Origin: Marinobacter sp. SS13-12
GTDB lineage: Bacteria; Pseudomonadota; Gammaproteobacteria; Pseudomonadales; Oleiphilaceae
Direction of reading: 5' to 3'
Length of the DNA: 64,000 bases
Assembly: GCF_030227115.1 (NCBI RefSeq)
Contig: NZ_JASSUA010000003.1
Location: forward strand, 124,001-188,000
Below are positions 18,815 to 27,917 of this stretch, in pieces. The notes below the pieces were generated by a model that saw only the letters and a list, made by a program, of their open reading frames with translations, was not told where the DNA came from and searched no databases. Each line of letters begins with the position of its first letter. Position 1 is the first letter of the stretch. The position numbers and the translations under genes are program-made.

Positions 18815-19294
18815 CTACTCGATGAGGCCTTCTTCGCGGGCAATCAACAGCAGTGCGTAAACGCCGTTTTCCGGCAACTGGGGCTCAAGGCCCTCGTCTG
18901 ACAGCAACTGGCGGCGGCGGTCGTCCAGGTCTTCCCTTGGCATGGAGGTGACCAGCTCTTCAATCCCCGCGATCTCGAAGGGGGCGTCCATGCTGACGGC
19001 CGTGAAGATAAGGTCCACGAGAATTTCGTCGGGGTCCATGCCATCGACGTAAACGGTCTGGTCGGGCAGGTCCTGGTGGAGTTCCTGGGCCAGTTCGATC
19101 AGCGGTACGCCCTGTTCCTCCAGGTAGAGCAGGTCAATGTCGCCCAGGTCGGCGTCTTCCGGTATCCACTCGTCGGCGGGAGCGATGACGACGGTTTTCA
19201 TCTGCCCGTCTTCCAGCGACCAGGCCATGGCCACAGGAAACAGAACGTCGTCGGTCTGGCAGTATTCGATATCGAGAAAACGTGGTGTGGGCAA
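18815..19294 (-). CDS. Hypothetical protein with RNase-H-like exonuclease features
   Basis: A 159-residue protein of uncertain role. The start 'PTPRFLDIEYCQTDDVLFPVA' followed by 'MAWSLEDGQMKTVVIAP' resembles the first two strands of DEDD 3'-5' exonucleases (FLDIE for the first acidic pair), and 'YVDGMDPDEILVDLIF' could supply the second Asp. The expected late HxxxxD motif is not obvious, so it may be degenerate. Start proposed at TTG 19294, where GGAGAG lies six bases upstream; the longer open frame from 19417 has no ribosome site and would overlap the apeB start. Divergent from apeB. Confidence 0.55.
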   Translation of the reverse strand: MPTPRFLDIEYCQTDDVLFPVAMAWSLEDGQMKTVVIAPADEWIPEDADLGDIDLLYLEEQGVPLIELAQELHQDLPDQTVYVDGMDPDEILVDLIFTAVSMDAPFEIAGIEELVTSMPREDLDDRRRQLLSDEGLEPQLPENGVYALLLIAREEGLIE

Positions 19295-19408
19295 GGTACA
19301 CTCTCCGGGTAGCCGGGCTGCACACTCTGGCAGCCGTTTTGTACGGATATGACGTCGGGCGCCATCATGCCATACTGGCGCCGCAATTATCAGTTTATCA
19401 GGGACATC

Positions 19409-20701
19409 ATGGAACACGCTGAATTTAACAACGATCTGCTCGAATTTCTGAACGCTTCACCCACGCCCTGGCACGCCGTTGCCACCATGAAGCAGCGGCT
19501 CGACGAGGCCGGTTTCAAGGCACTGGACGAGAAAGAAGACTGGAACCTGGAGGCAGGTCAGGGCTACTACGCCATTCGCAATGGCTCGTCCATTGTGGCG
19601 TTCCGCACCGGTCGCCGCGACGTTGCCGAGGCCGGCATTCGCATGGTGGGCGCGCACACCGACAGCCCGTGCCTGAAGGTAAAACCGAACCCGGAACTGC
19701 GCCGTAAGGGCTTTTTCCAGTTGGGCGTGGAAGTCTATGGCGGCGTATTGCTGAATCCCTGGTTTGACCGCGACCTGTCCCTCGCCGGCCGGGTGACCTA
19801 CGTGGATGAATCCGGCCAGGTAAAAGACACCCTGGTGGACTTCCGCAAAGCCGTTGCCTACATCCCCAGCCTGGCCATTCACCTGGACCGGGAAGCCAAC
19901 AGCAACCGCACGGTGAACCCGCAGACGGATCTGCCGCCCGTGCTGATGCAGGTGCCGGAAGAGGACACCACCCTCTTCGCTGATCTGCTGACCGAACAGC
20001 TTGTCCAGGAGCAACCGGGCATCCGTGTCCGCAAGATTCTGGGTTATGAGCTGGGCTTCTACGATGCCCAGCCGGCATCGATCGTCGGGCTGCGCGGCGA
20101 TTTCATTGCCTCGGCAAGGCTGGACAACCTGTTGAGCTGTTTCATCGGGCTGCAGGCGCTGATCGGGTCGTCAGGGGAGGAACCGGCGTTGCTGGTCTGC
20201 AACGACCACGAGGAGGTCGGCAGCATGTCCGCGGAAGGCGCACAGGGTCCCTTCCTCTCTGCAGTTCTGGACCGCTGGTGCGGCAAGGGCAGGGCACGTG
20301 CAATTGCCCGTTCCATGATGATCTCTGCGGACAATGCCCACGGCGTTCATCCTAACTATCTGGACAGGCATGATGAGAATCACGGGCCAATCCTGAACCA
20401 GGGGCCGGTGATCAAGGTCAACCACAACCAGCGTTACGCGACCAACAGCCGCTCGGCGGCACTGTATCGCCACATCAGTGATGAACTGGAGCTGCCATGC
20501 CAGACCTTTGTGGTGCGCAGTGATATGGGCTGTGGCAGTACGATTGGCCCGCTGACCGCCGGCAACCTGGGAGTGACAACACTGGATATAGGTGTGCCGC
20601 AGTTTGGCATGCATTCTATTCGGGAAATGGCCGGAACCAGGGATGGTGTAACGCTGTTCAGGGTGCTGCGGGAATTCATGCAGCGAAGGGAAGTGCTGTA
20701 A
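19409..20701 (+). CDS. apeB: M18 family aminopeptidase
   Basis: A cytoplasmic dodecameric zinc peptidase that removes N-terminal acidic or other residues. The 430-residue protein has the M18 metal-site motifs: GAHTDSPCLKVKP, the Asp of SADNAHGVHPNY, Glu pair in NDHEEVGS, and the late His region. Start MEHAEF at 19409 has AGGGA five bases upstream. Its stop codon is followed one base later by the CCA end of the convergent tRNA-Asn gene, so there is no room for a separate terminator. Confidence 0.93.
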   Translation: MEHAEFNNDLLEFLNASPTPWHAVATMKQRLDEAGFKALDEKEDWNLEAGQGYYAIRNGSSIVAFRTGRRDVAEAGIRMVGAHTDSPCLKVKPNPELRRKGFFQLGVEVYGGVLLNPWFDRDLSLAGRVTYVDESGQVKDTLVDFRKAVAYIPSLAIHLDREANSNRTVNPQTDLPPVLMQVPEEDTTLFADLLTEQLVQEQPGIRVRKILGYELGFYDAQPASIVGLRGDFIASARLDNLLSCFIGLQALIGSSGEEPALLVCNDHEEVGSMSAEGAQGPFLSAVLDRWCGKGRARAIARSMMISADNAHGVHPNYLDRHDENHGPILNQGPVIKVNHNQRYATNSRSAALYRHISDELELPCQTFVVRSDMGCGSTIGPLTAGNLGVTTLDIGVPQFGMHSIREMAGTRDGVTLFRVLREFMQRREVL

Positions 20702-20702
20702 G

Positions 20703-20778
20703 TGGCTCCCCGAGCTGGGCTCGAACCAGCGACAAACGGATTAACAGTCCGTTGCTCTACCAACTGAGCTATCGGGGA
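20703..20778 (-). tRNA. tRNA-Asn (GTT), copy 2
   Basis: Identical over the whole 76 bases to the copy at 6048-6123, including the encoded CCA. The 3' end is one base from the stop codon of apeB, with no recognisable terminator on the minus strand before the transcript would enter apeB antisense. It has its own strong promoter. Confidence 0.97.
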
Positions 20779-20798
20779 ACAGAGTCGGAATGGCGCGC

Positions 20799-20827
20799 AT
20801 GATAGGCACTTTCCAGGGTGCAGTCAA
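20799..20827 (-). promoter_or_regulatory. Sigma-70 promoter of tRNA-Asn copy 2
   Basis: On the minus strand TTGACT (20827-20822) and TATCAT (20804-20799) are 17 bases apart. GCGCGCC follows the -10 box, the same GC-rich discriminator type as at the first tRNA-Asn promoter. Confidence 0.82.
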
Positions 20828-20851
20828 CCCCCTGAATTGAAAGGTTAAATT

Positions 20852-21817
20852 TTGTACTACCACTTTCTGGACTACAAACCACCGCTGTGGTTGCGCAACG
20901 GCCATATCCAGTCGATCTGGCCGACGCTGTTCCGCACGGTAACGGTTGCGGAGCCGGAGCGGGAAGTATTGCCCACCGACGACAACGACGAACTGCACCT
21001 GGACTGGTATCGCCAGGGCAGTGACCGGCTGGCGGTGTTGTCCCATGGTCTGGAAGGACATAGCCGGCGCCCGTATATGCAGGGACTGGCACGCGCACTG
21101 TTGAATGACGGCTGGGATGTGCTGGCCTGGAATTTCCGCTCCTGCGGCGGCGTGATGAACCATCAGCCCCGCTTCTATCACAGCGGTGCGACGGGCGATC
21201 TCGACCGCGTGGTGAAGCACGGGCTCGGCAAAGGGTACAAAACGGCGTTTCTCTCCGGTTTCAGCATGGGCGGCAATCTCACCCTGCTGTACCTGGGGCA
21301 GCAGTCAGAGCAGGTGGACAGCCGCATCTGCGGAGCCATTACCTATTCCGTGCCCTGTGACCTGGCCGGCAGTGCCGATACCCTGGCTTTGCCCAGTCGG
21401 CGCATCTACATGCAGCGCTTTCTGCGGGATCTGCAGGTGAAGATGGAAGAAAAATCGAAGCGGTTTCCCGACCTCATTGATGTCGAGGGCTTCGACACTA
21501 TTCGAAGTTTCCACGGATTTGATGACCGCTACACCGCGCCGTTACACGGTTTCCGGGACGCGCAGGATTATTGGGCGAGCTGTTCGGCTCTCTGGAAGCT
21601 GAAAGACATTCGCGTGCCGTCGCTCATCGTCAATGCTGCTGATGATCCGTTTCTGTCGCGGCGGTGTTTCCCCGAATCCCGGGAACACCTTGGCGCCCAC
21701 GTTCGGCTAGAATCGCCCCGGTGGGGCGGGCATGTCGGCTTTGTCGAGCACGCCCGGGACGGATATTACTGGTCAGAACGCCTTGCCGTGGCGCATGCCC
21801 GGGAGCTGCTGGCATGA
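20852..21817 (+). CDS. Alpha/beta hydrolase, YheT family
   Basis: A cytoplasmic serine hydrolase of unknown substrate, probably an esterase. The 321-residue protein follows the YheT pattern: 'LRNGHIQSIWPTLFR' near the N-terminus, LSHGLEGHSRRPY (oxyanion region), nucleophile elbow SGFSMGGN, late Asp in NAADDPF and His in 'WGGHVGF'. The start is TTG at 20852 with AAGG seven bases upstream; no ATG or GTG fits. Divergent from tRNA-Asn, and convergent with tesA. Confidence 0.88.
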   Translation: MYYHFLDYKPPLWLRNGHIQSIWPTLFRTVTVAEPEREVLPTDDNDELHLDWYRQGSDRLAVLSHGLEGHSRRPYMQGLARALLNDGWDVLAWNFRSCGGVMNHQPRFYHSGATGDLDRVVKHGLGKGYKTAFLSGFSMGGNLTLLYLGQQSEQVDSRICGAITYSVPCDLAGSADTLALPSRRIYMQRFLRDLQVKMEEKSKRFPDLIDVEGFDTIRSFHGFDDRYTAPLHGFRDAQDYWASCSALWKLKDIRVPSLIVNAADDPFLSRRCFPESREHLGAHVRLESPRWGGHVGFVEHARDGYYWSERLAVAHARELLA

Positions 21818-21827
21818 AACAGGGCGA

Positions 21828-22460
21828 TCAGTGGCGCAGCATGGGTTCCAGCACCGGCCAGATGTTCTCCAGTAACTGGCTCTGGGCCTCGGCTGTCGGG
21901 TGGATGTCATCATCCTGCATCATGCCTTCCTGGTCATAGATGCCATCCAGGAAGAAGGGCACCAGTTCGGTGTCCTGTTCGTCCGCCAGTTCCGGATAAA
22001 TCTCTGCGAAGGCGCTCGTGTAGCGCTGGCCATAATTGGGAGGAATCTGCATGCCCACGAGCAGTGCCCTGGCGCCGGTTTCATTCACCTGCTCAATCAT
22101 GCTGGACAGGTTGCGGCGGATGACCTGAGGCGGGAAACCCCGCAGGCCGTCGTTGCCCCCAAGTTCGATAATGACAATGTCCGGCTCGTTTTCATCCAGC
22201 AGTTTTGGCAGGCGACGCAAGCCGCCGTCGGTGGTTTCTCCGCTTATGCTGGCGTTTACCACCTGCCACTGGTCAAAGCCTTCTTCGTCGAGACGCTCCT
22301 TCAACAGGGCGACCCAGGCTTCCTCGGTCTGCACGCCATAGGCTGCACTGAGACTGTCACCAAAAATCATCAGTGTGTTCTGGCTGGCCTGTGCTTGCAC
22401 ACCAACACAAATTAAAGCTATGAAAACTATTGATCTCAGGCGTAAAAATACCGTATGCAT
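21828..22460 (-). CDS. tesA: Periplasmic SGNH arylesterase / thioesterase I
   Basis: TesA is a periplasmic multifunctional esterase, acyl-CoA thioesterase and lysophospholipase. The 210-residue protein has a signal peptide (residues about 1-25), the GDSL block FGDSLSAAYG with Ser36, the GGND block, and DDIHPT giving the catalytic Asp/His near the C-terminus. It is divergent from ybbA/ybbP, the same neighbourhood as in E. coli. Confidence 0.93.
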   Translation of the reverse strand: MHTVFLRLRSIVFIALICVGVQAQASQNTLMIFGDSLSAAYGVQTEEAWVALLKERLDEEGFDQWQVVNASISGETTDGGLRRLPKLLDENEPDIVIIELGGNDGLRGFPPQVIRRNLSSMIEQVNETGARALLVGMQIPPNYGQRYTSAFAEIYPELADEQDTELVPFFLDGIYDQEGMMQDDDIHPTAEAQSQLLENIWPVLEPMLRH

Positions 22461-22513
22461 AGAGTAGTTGTTTCCAAAAAAACCGTTTCCAATAAACCCG
22501 ATGTGGAGAACCC

Positions 22514-23248
22514 GTGAGCGACCTGAGTGAGCACAAATCGGATAGTCAACGCCCCATCCTCAAAGTCAGCGACCTGACCCACAAGGTTAGCCTGGAGACT
22601 GATACGTTGACGATCTTGCAGGGGGTCAGTCTGGAAATCAACCGCGGTGAATCCGTGGCGATTGTCGGGCGCTCCGGTTCCGGCAAGACGACCCTGCTGG
22701 GTCTGTTGGCGGGGCTGGATACACCCTCGGAGGGCACGGTGGAACTGGATGGTTCGGTGATCAGCCAGCTCAGTGAGGATGAACGTGCAAAACTCCGGTC
22801 CCGTCGGGTTGGTTTTGTGTTCCAGTCGTTCCAGCTATTGCCGGCGTTGACGGCACTGGAGAATGTCATGCTGCCGCTGGAACTCGGCGGATTTGACAGT
22901 CCGGAAGCAAAGGCGAAGGAATTGCTGGAGCGGGTAGGGCTTGGTGAACGGCTCTCCCATACGCCCCGACAGCTTTCCGGCGGGGAGCAACAGCGTGTTG
23001 CTATCGCCCGGGCTTTTGCGTCTGAACCCGCCATCCTGTTCGCGGATGAGCCCACGGGCAACCTGGACAACCGCACTGGCGCGGATGTGTCAGACCTGTT
23101 GATGACACTGAACCGGGAACAGGGCACAACACTGGTCATGGTTACCCACGATGAACGGCTCGCCGCTCGCTGCGTCCGTCAGTTCAATATTGAAGCCGGT
23201 ATCCTGACGGAGCCGACCACCTCAGAGCAGCCGGAAGCGGTGAACTGA
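22514..23248 (+). CDS. ybbA: ABC transporter ATP-binding protein, YbbA/LolD type
   Basis: ATPase of a MacB/Lol-type exporter. The 244-residue protein has Walker A GRSGSGKTT (52-60), signature LSGGEQQR, Walker B ILFADEP and the H-loop VMVTHDE. GTG start at 22514. Its stop overlaps the ybbP start (TGATG), so the two are made together. The substrate of YbbAP is not established; a link to tesA and to hydrophobic compound export is suggested by their constant neighbourhood. Confidence 0.92.
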   Translation: MSDLSEHKSDSQRPILKVSDLTHKVSLETDTLTILQGVSLEINRGESVAIVGRSGSGKTTLLGLLAGLDTPSEGTVELDGSVISQLSEDERAKLRSRRVGFVFQSFQLLPALTALENVMLPLELGGFDSPEAKAKELLERVGLGERLSHTPRQLSGGEQQRVAIARAFASEPAILFADEPTGNLDNRTGADVSDLLMTLNREQGTTLVMVTHDERLAARCVRQFNIEAGILTEPTTSEQPEAVN

Positions 23249-25734
23249 TGGCGGCATCGAAGAAGTTAATGTCAGTCAAGCGCGACTGGCGTGAAAGGGA
23301 CGTCAGGGTTGTTCTGTCCGCGCTGATCATTGCCGTTGCCACGGTAGCGACCATCGCCCTGTTTGCCAGCCAGTTGCAGCGCACACTGGTGACGTCCGCC
23401 AGTTCTTTCCTGGCGGCTGACCGCCAGCTGGAAGCGGAGAACGGCCGGCCAGTTCCCGAAGCCTGGATGCAGGAAGCCGAACAGCGGGGCCTAGAAACCG
23501 CCCGCATGATCGAGTTTTCCACCATGGTTTACGGGGCCGACAATTTCCAGCTGGTGTCGATCAAGGCGGTGAATAACGAATATCCGCTGCGCGGCCAGGT
23601 CGAGTACCAGCAAGGTGCGGATGCGCCCAGGCAGACCGTTGGCCATGGGCCGGGGCCCGGAGAGGTGTGGATAAACCCGCGCCTGTTGCGGTTACTGGAA
23701 CTTGAGCTCGGCGACAGCCTGGAGGTGGGTAATCATTCGCTGACCATCGCCGGTTTGCTCGTTCGTGAGCCGGACGGTGGCTTCCGTATGTCAGCGCTGG
23801 CACCACGGGTCATGATGCACGTGGATGACGTGGCGGCCACCGAGGTGATCCAGGAAGGTAGCCGGGTGGAATACGTGTACCTGTTTGCCGGCGAGGAAGC
23901 TGCCCTCGATAGCTACTACAGCTGGCTGCAACCGCAGCTGGAGCCGAGTCATGAGTGGGAAGGTGTGCGTGACGGTGAGACCTTCTCCGAGTCCCTTGAC
24001 CGGGCCGAGCGCTTCCTGTTGCTGGGTGGCAGCCTGGCGGTGATGCTGGCGGCGGTTGCAGTGGCGGTAGCCAGTCGCCAGTACGCGCTATCCCAGAGGG
24101 ATACCGTTGCCCTGCTGAAAACGTTGGGTGTGAGCAGTAAAGGGATCGGGCGGCTGTATATTCGCCGTCTGGCCCTCTGGGGCATCGTTGGTGCCATCGG
24201 TGGGCTTCTGGTGGCCCTGCCTCTGTACTGGCTCCTGTCCAGCGTGCTGGCGGACGTGCTGGGGCGGCAGATTGACTATCAGCTGGATCCCGACGCATTG
24301 ATACCGGCACTTCTGACGGCCCTGGTGTCGCTGTTTGCTTTTGCCTATCCGCCGATTCGAAGGCTGCGCCATGTGCCAGCCATGAGGGTATTGCGAAGCC
24401 AGCCTGGCGAATCTGGCCGTGAGGCCATTCCGGATCTGATCATTGCCGTGGTGGCGATATTCGGTCTGGTATGGATGTACGCCCGGGAGGTGTCCCTGGT
24501 GTTGTCGCTGCTGGGTGGCCTTGTGTTGCTGCTGGGCACGCTTGGGCTGCTGGGATGGCTGCTGGTGAGCACGCTGCGCAGAATCAGTGGCGGCGGCAAC
24601 GCGTGGCGGCTGGCGCTGGTGGGGCTGTACCGCCATCGCCGGGCCAGTCTGTCCCAGATGGCAGTGTTTGCCATGACGCTGATGCTGGCGGCCACATTGA
24701 TCCTGGTCAGAACCTCATTGCTGACTGACTGGCAGGCGCAGTTACCGGAAGACACCCCCAACCACTTCCTGATCAACATCGCCCCCCAGGCGGTCGATGA
24801 GGTGGATGAATTCTGGGCAGAGCGTGGGCATCCCCTGGAAAAACTGTATCCCATGGTCCGTGGCCGGCTGACGGAACTGAACGGCCAGCCCGTTAAAGAG
24901 GCGGTGACCAAGGAAGAGAATGTAGGGGCGCTGAATCGTGAGCTCAATCTGACCTGGATGGACGAATTACCAGATGATAATGAAATCGTGGCAGGAGAGT
25001 GGTTTACGCAGGGGCAGACCGATGGCGTATCCATTGAGGCAGAGCTGGCCGGCAAACTCGGGGTCCAAGTGGGCGATGAGCTCGGCTTCACCATTGGTTC
25101 GGACAAGGTGACAGAGACCGTCACCAGTATTCGCACGGTCCAGTGGGACAGCATGAAACCCAACTTTTACATGGCGTTTCCGCCCGGGGGCGGGCTTGAG
25201 GATATGCCGGCGACCTGGATCACGGCATTTTTTCTGCCTGCGGATATGAAGGGAGAACTTAACGACTTCTCGCGTCAATTCCCGACGGTGTCGGTGCTGG
25301 AAATCGACCATGTGATCGAACGCATACAGGAAATCGTGCGCCAGGTAACGCAGGCCATTGAAGCGATACTGGCGTTGATTCTGGCGGCAGCGCTGGTGGT
25401 CATGGCTGCGGTGGTCAGCGCCACCATGCAGGACCGGCAAAGGGAAGGTGCCTTGCTACGAACCCTGGGCGGCAGGCAGTCACTGCTGGTGAGAAGCACC
25501 ATGCTGGAGTTTGCTTTGCTGGGGTTCTTTGCCGGCATCCTCGGGGTTGCGGCCGCGGAAGGTGCTGTCTGGGCACTGCAGTTCAGGATGTTTGAAGGGG
25601 AATTCCGCTGGCACTGGCAGGCCATTCTGCCGATTCCACTGCTCAGCGCCCTGGTATTGGCACTGTTTGGCCGCTGGCAGTTGAAACCTGTGCTGAGTGT
25701 GTCACCGATGCTGCTGCTCAGGCGTCTGGAGTAG
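23248..25734 (+). CDS. ybbP: FtsX-like ABC transporter permease, YbbP type
   Basis: Membrane subunit partnering YbbA. The 828-residue protein has an N-terminal membrane segment (about 22-42), a large periplasmic domain, two FtsX-type blocks of membrane helices in the middle (about 255-470) and at the C-terminus (about 700-825), a second periplasmic domain between them, and ends 'SVSPMLLLRRLE'. Length matches E. coli YbbP (about 800). The type VII fold suggests mechanotransmission rather than transport through the membrane. Confidence 0.92.
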   Translation: MAASKKLMSVKRDWRERDVRVVLSALIIAVATVATIALFASQLQRTLVTSASSFLAADRQLEAENGRPVPEAWMQEAEQRGLETARMIEFSTMVYGADNFQLVSIKAVNNEYPLRGQVEYQQGADAPRQTVGHGPGPGEVWINPRLLRLLELELGDSLEVGNHSLTIAGLLVREPDGGFRMSALAPRVMMHVDDVAATEVIQEGSRVEYVYLFAGEEAALDSYYSWLQPQLEPSHEWEGVRDGETFSESLDRAERFLLLGGSLAVMLAAVAVAVASRQYALSQRDTVALLKTLGVSSKGIGRLYIRRLALWGIVGAIGGLLVALPLYWLLSSVLADVLGRQIDYQLDPDALIPALLTALVSLFAFAYPPIRRLRHVPAMRVLRSQPGESGREAIPDLIIAVVAIFGLVWMYAREVSLVLSLLGGLVLLLGTLGLLGWLLVSTLRRISGGGNAWRLALVGLYRHRRASLSQMAVFAMTLMLAATLILVRTSLLTDWQAQLPEDTPNHFLINIAPQAVDEVDEFWAERGHPLEKLYPMVRGRLTELNGQPVKEAVTKEENVGALNRELNLTWMDELPDDNEIVAGEWFTQGQTDGVSIEAELAGKLGVQVGDELGFTIGSDKVTETVTSIRTVQWDSMKPNFYMAFPPGGGLEDMPATWITAFFLPADMKGELNDFSRQFPTVSVLEIDHVIERIQEIVRQVTQAIEAILALILAAALVVMAAVVSATMQDRQREGALLRTLGGRQSLLVRSTMLEFALLGFFAGILGVAAAEGAVWALQFRMFEGEFRWHWQAILPIPLLSALVLALFGRWQLKPVLSVSPMLLLRRLE

Positions 25735-25746
25735 CGCAGCGAGGAG

Positions 25747-26541
25747 TTAACGGTAGTTGGCGAGGATGTCTTCCAGCTCGCCGTTAGCCCTCATGGCTTC
25801 GAGCTCACGGTTAAAGGCTTCGGCGAAGCTCGCCCAGTCTTTTCTGAGCATCAACCGGAAGCCGAACACACTGAGTTGGGTTGATGTGGTGCGGAACTCG
25901 CTCTGCAAGTTTTCGTTACGCAGGATCCATTTGCCAAGCAGCCGGTCTGCCACTGCCGCATCCATGTCTTCCCCGTGGAGCACATAGCTGAACATATCCT
26001 TGTCACGGGAGACGTCAAAACGCTTGATCCTGCCTGATTCGAAATGGGGCTCCAGCGCCGGGTAGTGGTATCCGAGATGGGTCACCAGTGTGCGTGAAAA
26101 CAGGTCTTCAGGCACCTCAAATTTCAGGTCGGAGTCCTTGGGCACAAACAGCACTTCTTCAATATCCACTACGGGGTCGGTAAAGGCGTATTTTTCGGGG
26201 TTGTCCGTCCATTCCTTTGCACGAGTCGTAGCGTCGATATAGCCCTCGGAGAGCATCTGGTCCACGCGCTTGCGGGGGATTTCCTCGGGAATGACCTGGT
26301 AGTCCAGCCGGTCCGCAATCACGGTGACCACGTCCCACATGATGCCGGACTGTTTTCCATCCACGTTAATCAGATAGGGCGGGTAGCCATTGGGGGAGAC
26401 ATTAAACCGGAGAACCCGCTGAGTACCCGCTGAGGTTGCATCCTCGGTAGCGAATGCAGTGGTTACTGACAGGGATGAAAAGGCCAATGTCAGTGAGGCG
26501 ATCACGACCGGCAGGCGACGGCTGGATGATGCGTTGCGCAT
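25747..26541 (-). CDS. Periplasmic solute-binding protein, family 3 type
   Basis: A 264-residue protein with a signal peptide (cleavage after about residue 32, AFA) and the type II periplasmic binding fold used by amino-acid ABC transporters: 'FNVSPNGYPPYLI' at the start of the mature domain, 'GIMWDVVTVIADRL', and 'YIDATTRAKEWTDNPEKYAFTD'. No permease or ATPase is adjacent, so it may be an orphan receptor or feed a transporter elsewhere. Ligand unknown. Confidence 0.82.
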   Translation of the reverse strand: MRNASSSRRLPVVIASLTLAFSSLSVTTAFATEDATSAGTQRVLRFNVSPNGYPPYLINVDGKQSGIMWDVVTVIADRLDYQVIPEEIPRKRVDQMLSEGYIDATTRAKEWTDNPEKYAFTDPVVDIEEVLFVPKDSDLKFEVPEDLFSRTLVTHLGYHYPALEPHFESGRIKRFDVSRDKDMFSYVLHGEDMDAAVADRLLGKWILRNENLQSEFRTTSTQLSVFGFRLMLRKDWASFAEAFNRELEAMRANGELEDILANYR

Positions 26542-26690
26542 AGATGCGAGGCTCTGAATTCATCGAAAGAATTAACCCGGCTACATCCTTGCCAGCGAGT
26601 GAGAATTGTCACTTTTTCCTGTGCTGATTTCAATGATTTGACTGGAATGTTTTCAGGGCAAAGCGTTGCTTTAACCAGAGTTGACATAAC

Positions 26691-26719
26691 CCGGACACCC
26701 CGGCTACCAGGGTGCCCGG
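26691..26719 (-). terminator. Hairpin after the iron-alcohol dehydrogenase gene
   Basis: CCGGACACCC (26691-26700) pairs imperfectly with GGGTGCCCGG (26710-26719) just beyond the minus-strand dehydrogenase stop. There is no T-run, so as a terminator it would be weak. Confidence 0.4.
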
Positions 26720-26729
26720 TGCTGTCAGT

Positions 26730-27917
26730 TCAGGCCCAGGCTCGTTTCAGAACTGCCCGGGCGTCTTCCAGCGTTACTTCTTTCGGGTTGAACATCATGG
26801 AACCGTCATCCATGGCCAGCTCGGCGATGGTGTCCAGCTGATGCTCTTCCACACTGCCCGCTTCCTTGAGGGTGCGCGGTAGCTTGCAACGCTTGAACAG
26901 CTCATCCCGCAGCTTGCGAAGGGCGGAAATGCTGGCCTCAGCGCGGCGGCTGGCTGGTGTGGCGGCATAGACTTCCGGTCCTTCAAGGTAGAGCAGGAGT
27001 TCGCCCAGCGGCGCCCGAATCGTCTCCAGGTTGTATTCCAGCACGTACGGCAGGTACAGGCTCATGCAAAGCCCGTGGGGCAGGTGACAGATGGCACCGG
27101 TGGCATGCCCGAGGGCATGAACCAGGCCCACCATGGAGTTGGAGAAGGCAATGCCGGCCATGGTGGAGGCCTGTGCCAGCTCCAGCCGGTTGTCGCTGTC
27201 CTTCGGGTTGTCCATGACCTTCAGCAGAGAGGTGCTGATTTTCTTGATAGCGGCCGTTGCATAGGCATCACTGAGCGGGTTTTTCGCCATACAGGTGAAC
27301 GCTTCCGTGGCATGGGTCATGGCGTCCATGGCGGTGGCGGCAGTGATATGCGGCGGCAATGTCAGGGTCATTCTCGGGTCGATAACCGCAGCGTTGGGCA
27401 GCAGGAACGACGACGTGAATGGCAGCTTTACGGACTTGGCCGTGTCAGTAATCACCGCAACGGAGGTGACTTCAGAGCCGGTGCCGGCCGTGGTTGGCAC
27501 CACCAGGAACGGCTTCAGCGGGTGCTTGATGATGCCCGCGCCACTGTACTCGGCAATGTTATCGCCACCTTCCGACACCAGGATGTTCACCGCCTTGGTG
27601 GTATCAATGGCAGAACCACCGCCCACCGCAATGAGGGAATCGCACTTTTCGCGGCGGTAGATGCCGGCAATGTCTTTCACCACGCCGGTGGAGGAGTCCG
27701 GCGGAACATCATCGTAAATACTGATGATTTCCAGGCCGCTTTCTTCGCAGGCCGCAATCACGGGGTCAAGAAGTCCGGCGGCGCGAACGCCCTTGTCGGT
27801 AATAATCATCGGCCGCTTGGCGCCCAGGCCGGTCAACTCATAGGGGATATGCTCCAGCGCGGCTTTACCGGCGATTACCTTAACCGGGCAGAAAAATTCA
27901 TAGTATTGGTTGGTCAT
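26730..27917 (-). CDS. Iron-containing alcohol dehydrogenase
   Basis: A group III NAD(P)-dependent alcohol/aldehyde oxidoreductase. The 395-residue protein has the nucleotide-binding GGGSAIDTTKA (about 99-109), TTAGTGSEVT, and the metal ligands in AMDAMTHATEAF and the two His of 'HALGHATGAICHLPHG'. It begins on the last base of the upstream SCP2-like gene's stop codon (TAATG on the minus strand), so they form a coupled operon. Marinobacter degrades alkanes and alcohols; this enzyme could act on such alcohols, but the substrate is inferred. Confidence 0.92.
   Translation of the reverse strand: MTNQYYEFFCPVKVIAGKAALEHIPYELTGLGAKRPMIITDKGVRAAGLLDPVIAACEESGLEIISIYDDVPPDSSTGVVKDIAGIYRREKCDSLIAVGGGSAIDTTKAVNILVSEGGDNIAEYSGAGIIKHPLKPFLVVPTTAGTGSEVTSVAVITDTAKSVKLPFTSSFLLPNAAVIDPRMTLTLPPHITAATAMDAMTHATEAFTCMAKNPLSDAYATAAIKKISTSLLKVMDNPKDSDNRLELAQASTMAGIAFSNSMVGLVHALGHATGAICHLPHGLCMSLYLPYVLEYNLETIRAPLGELLLYLEGPEVYAATPASRRAEASISALRKLRDELFKRCKLPRTLKEAGSVEEHQLDTIAELAMDDGSMMFNPKEVTLEDARAVLKRAWA

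Noticed and set aside
20434..20763. A 109-residue minus-strand frame beginning in tRNA-Asn copy 2
   Set aside because: Its start reads the tRNA itself (the common SSPARG-type artefact) and the rest is antisense to apeB.
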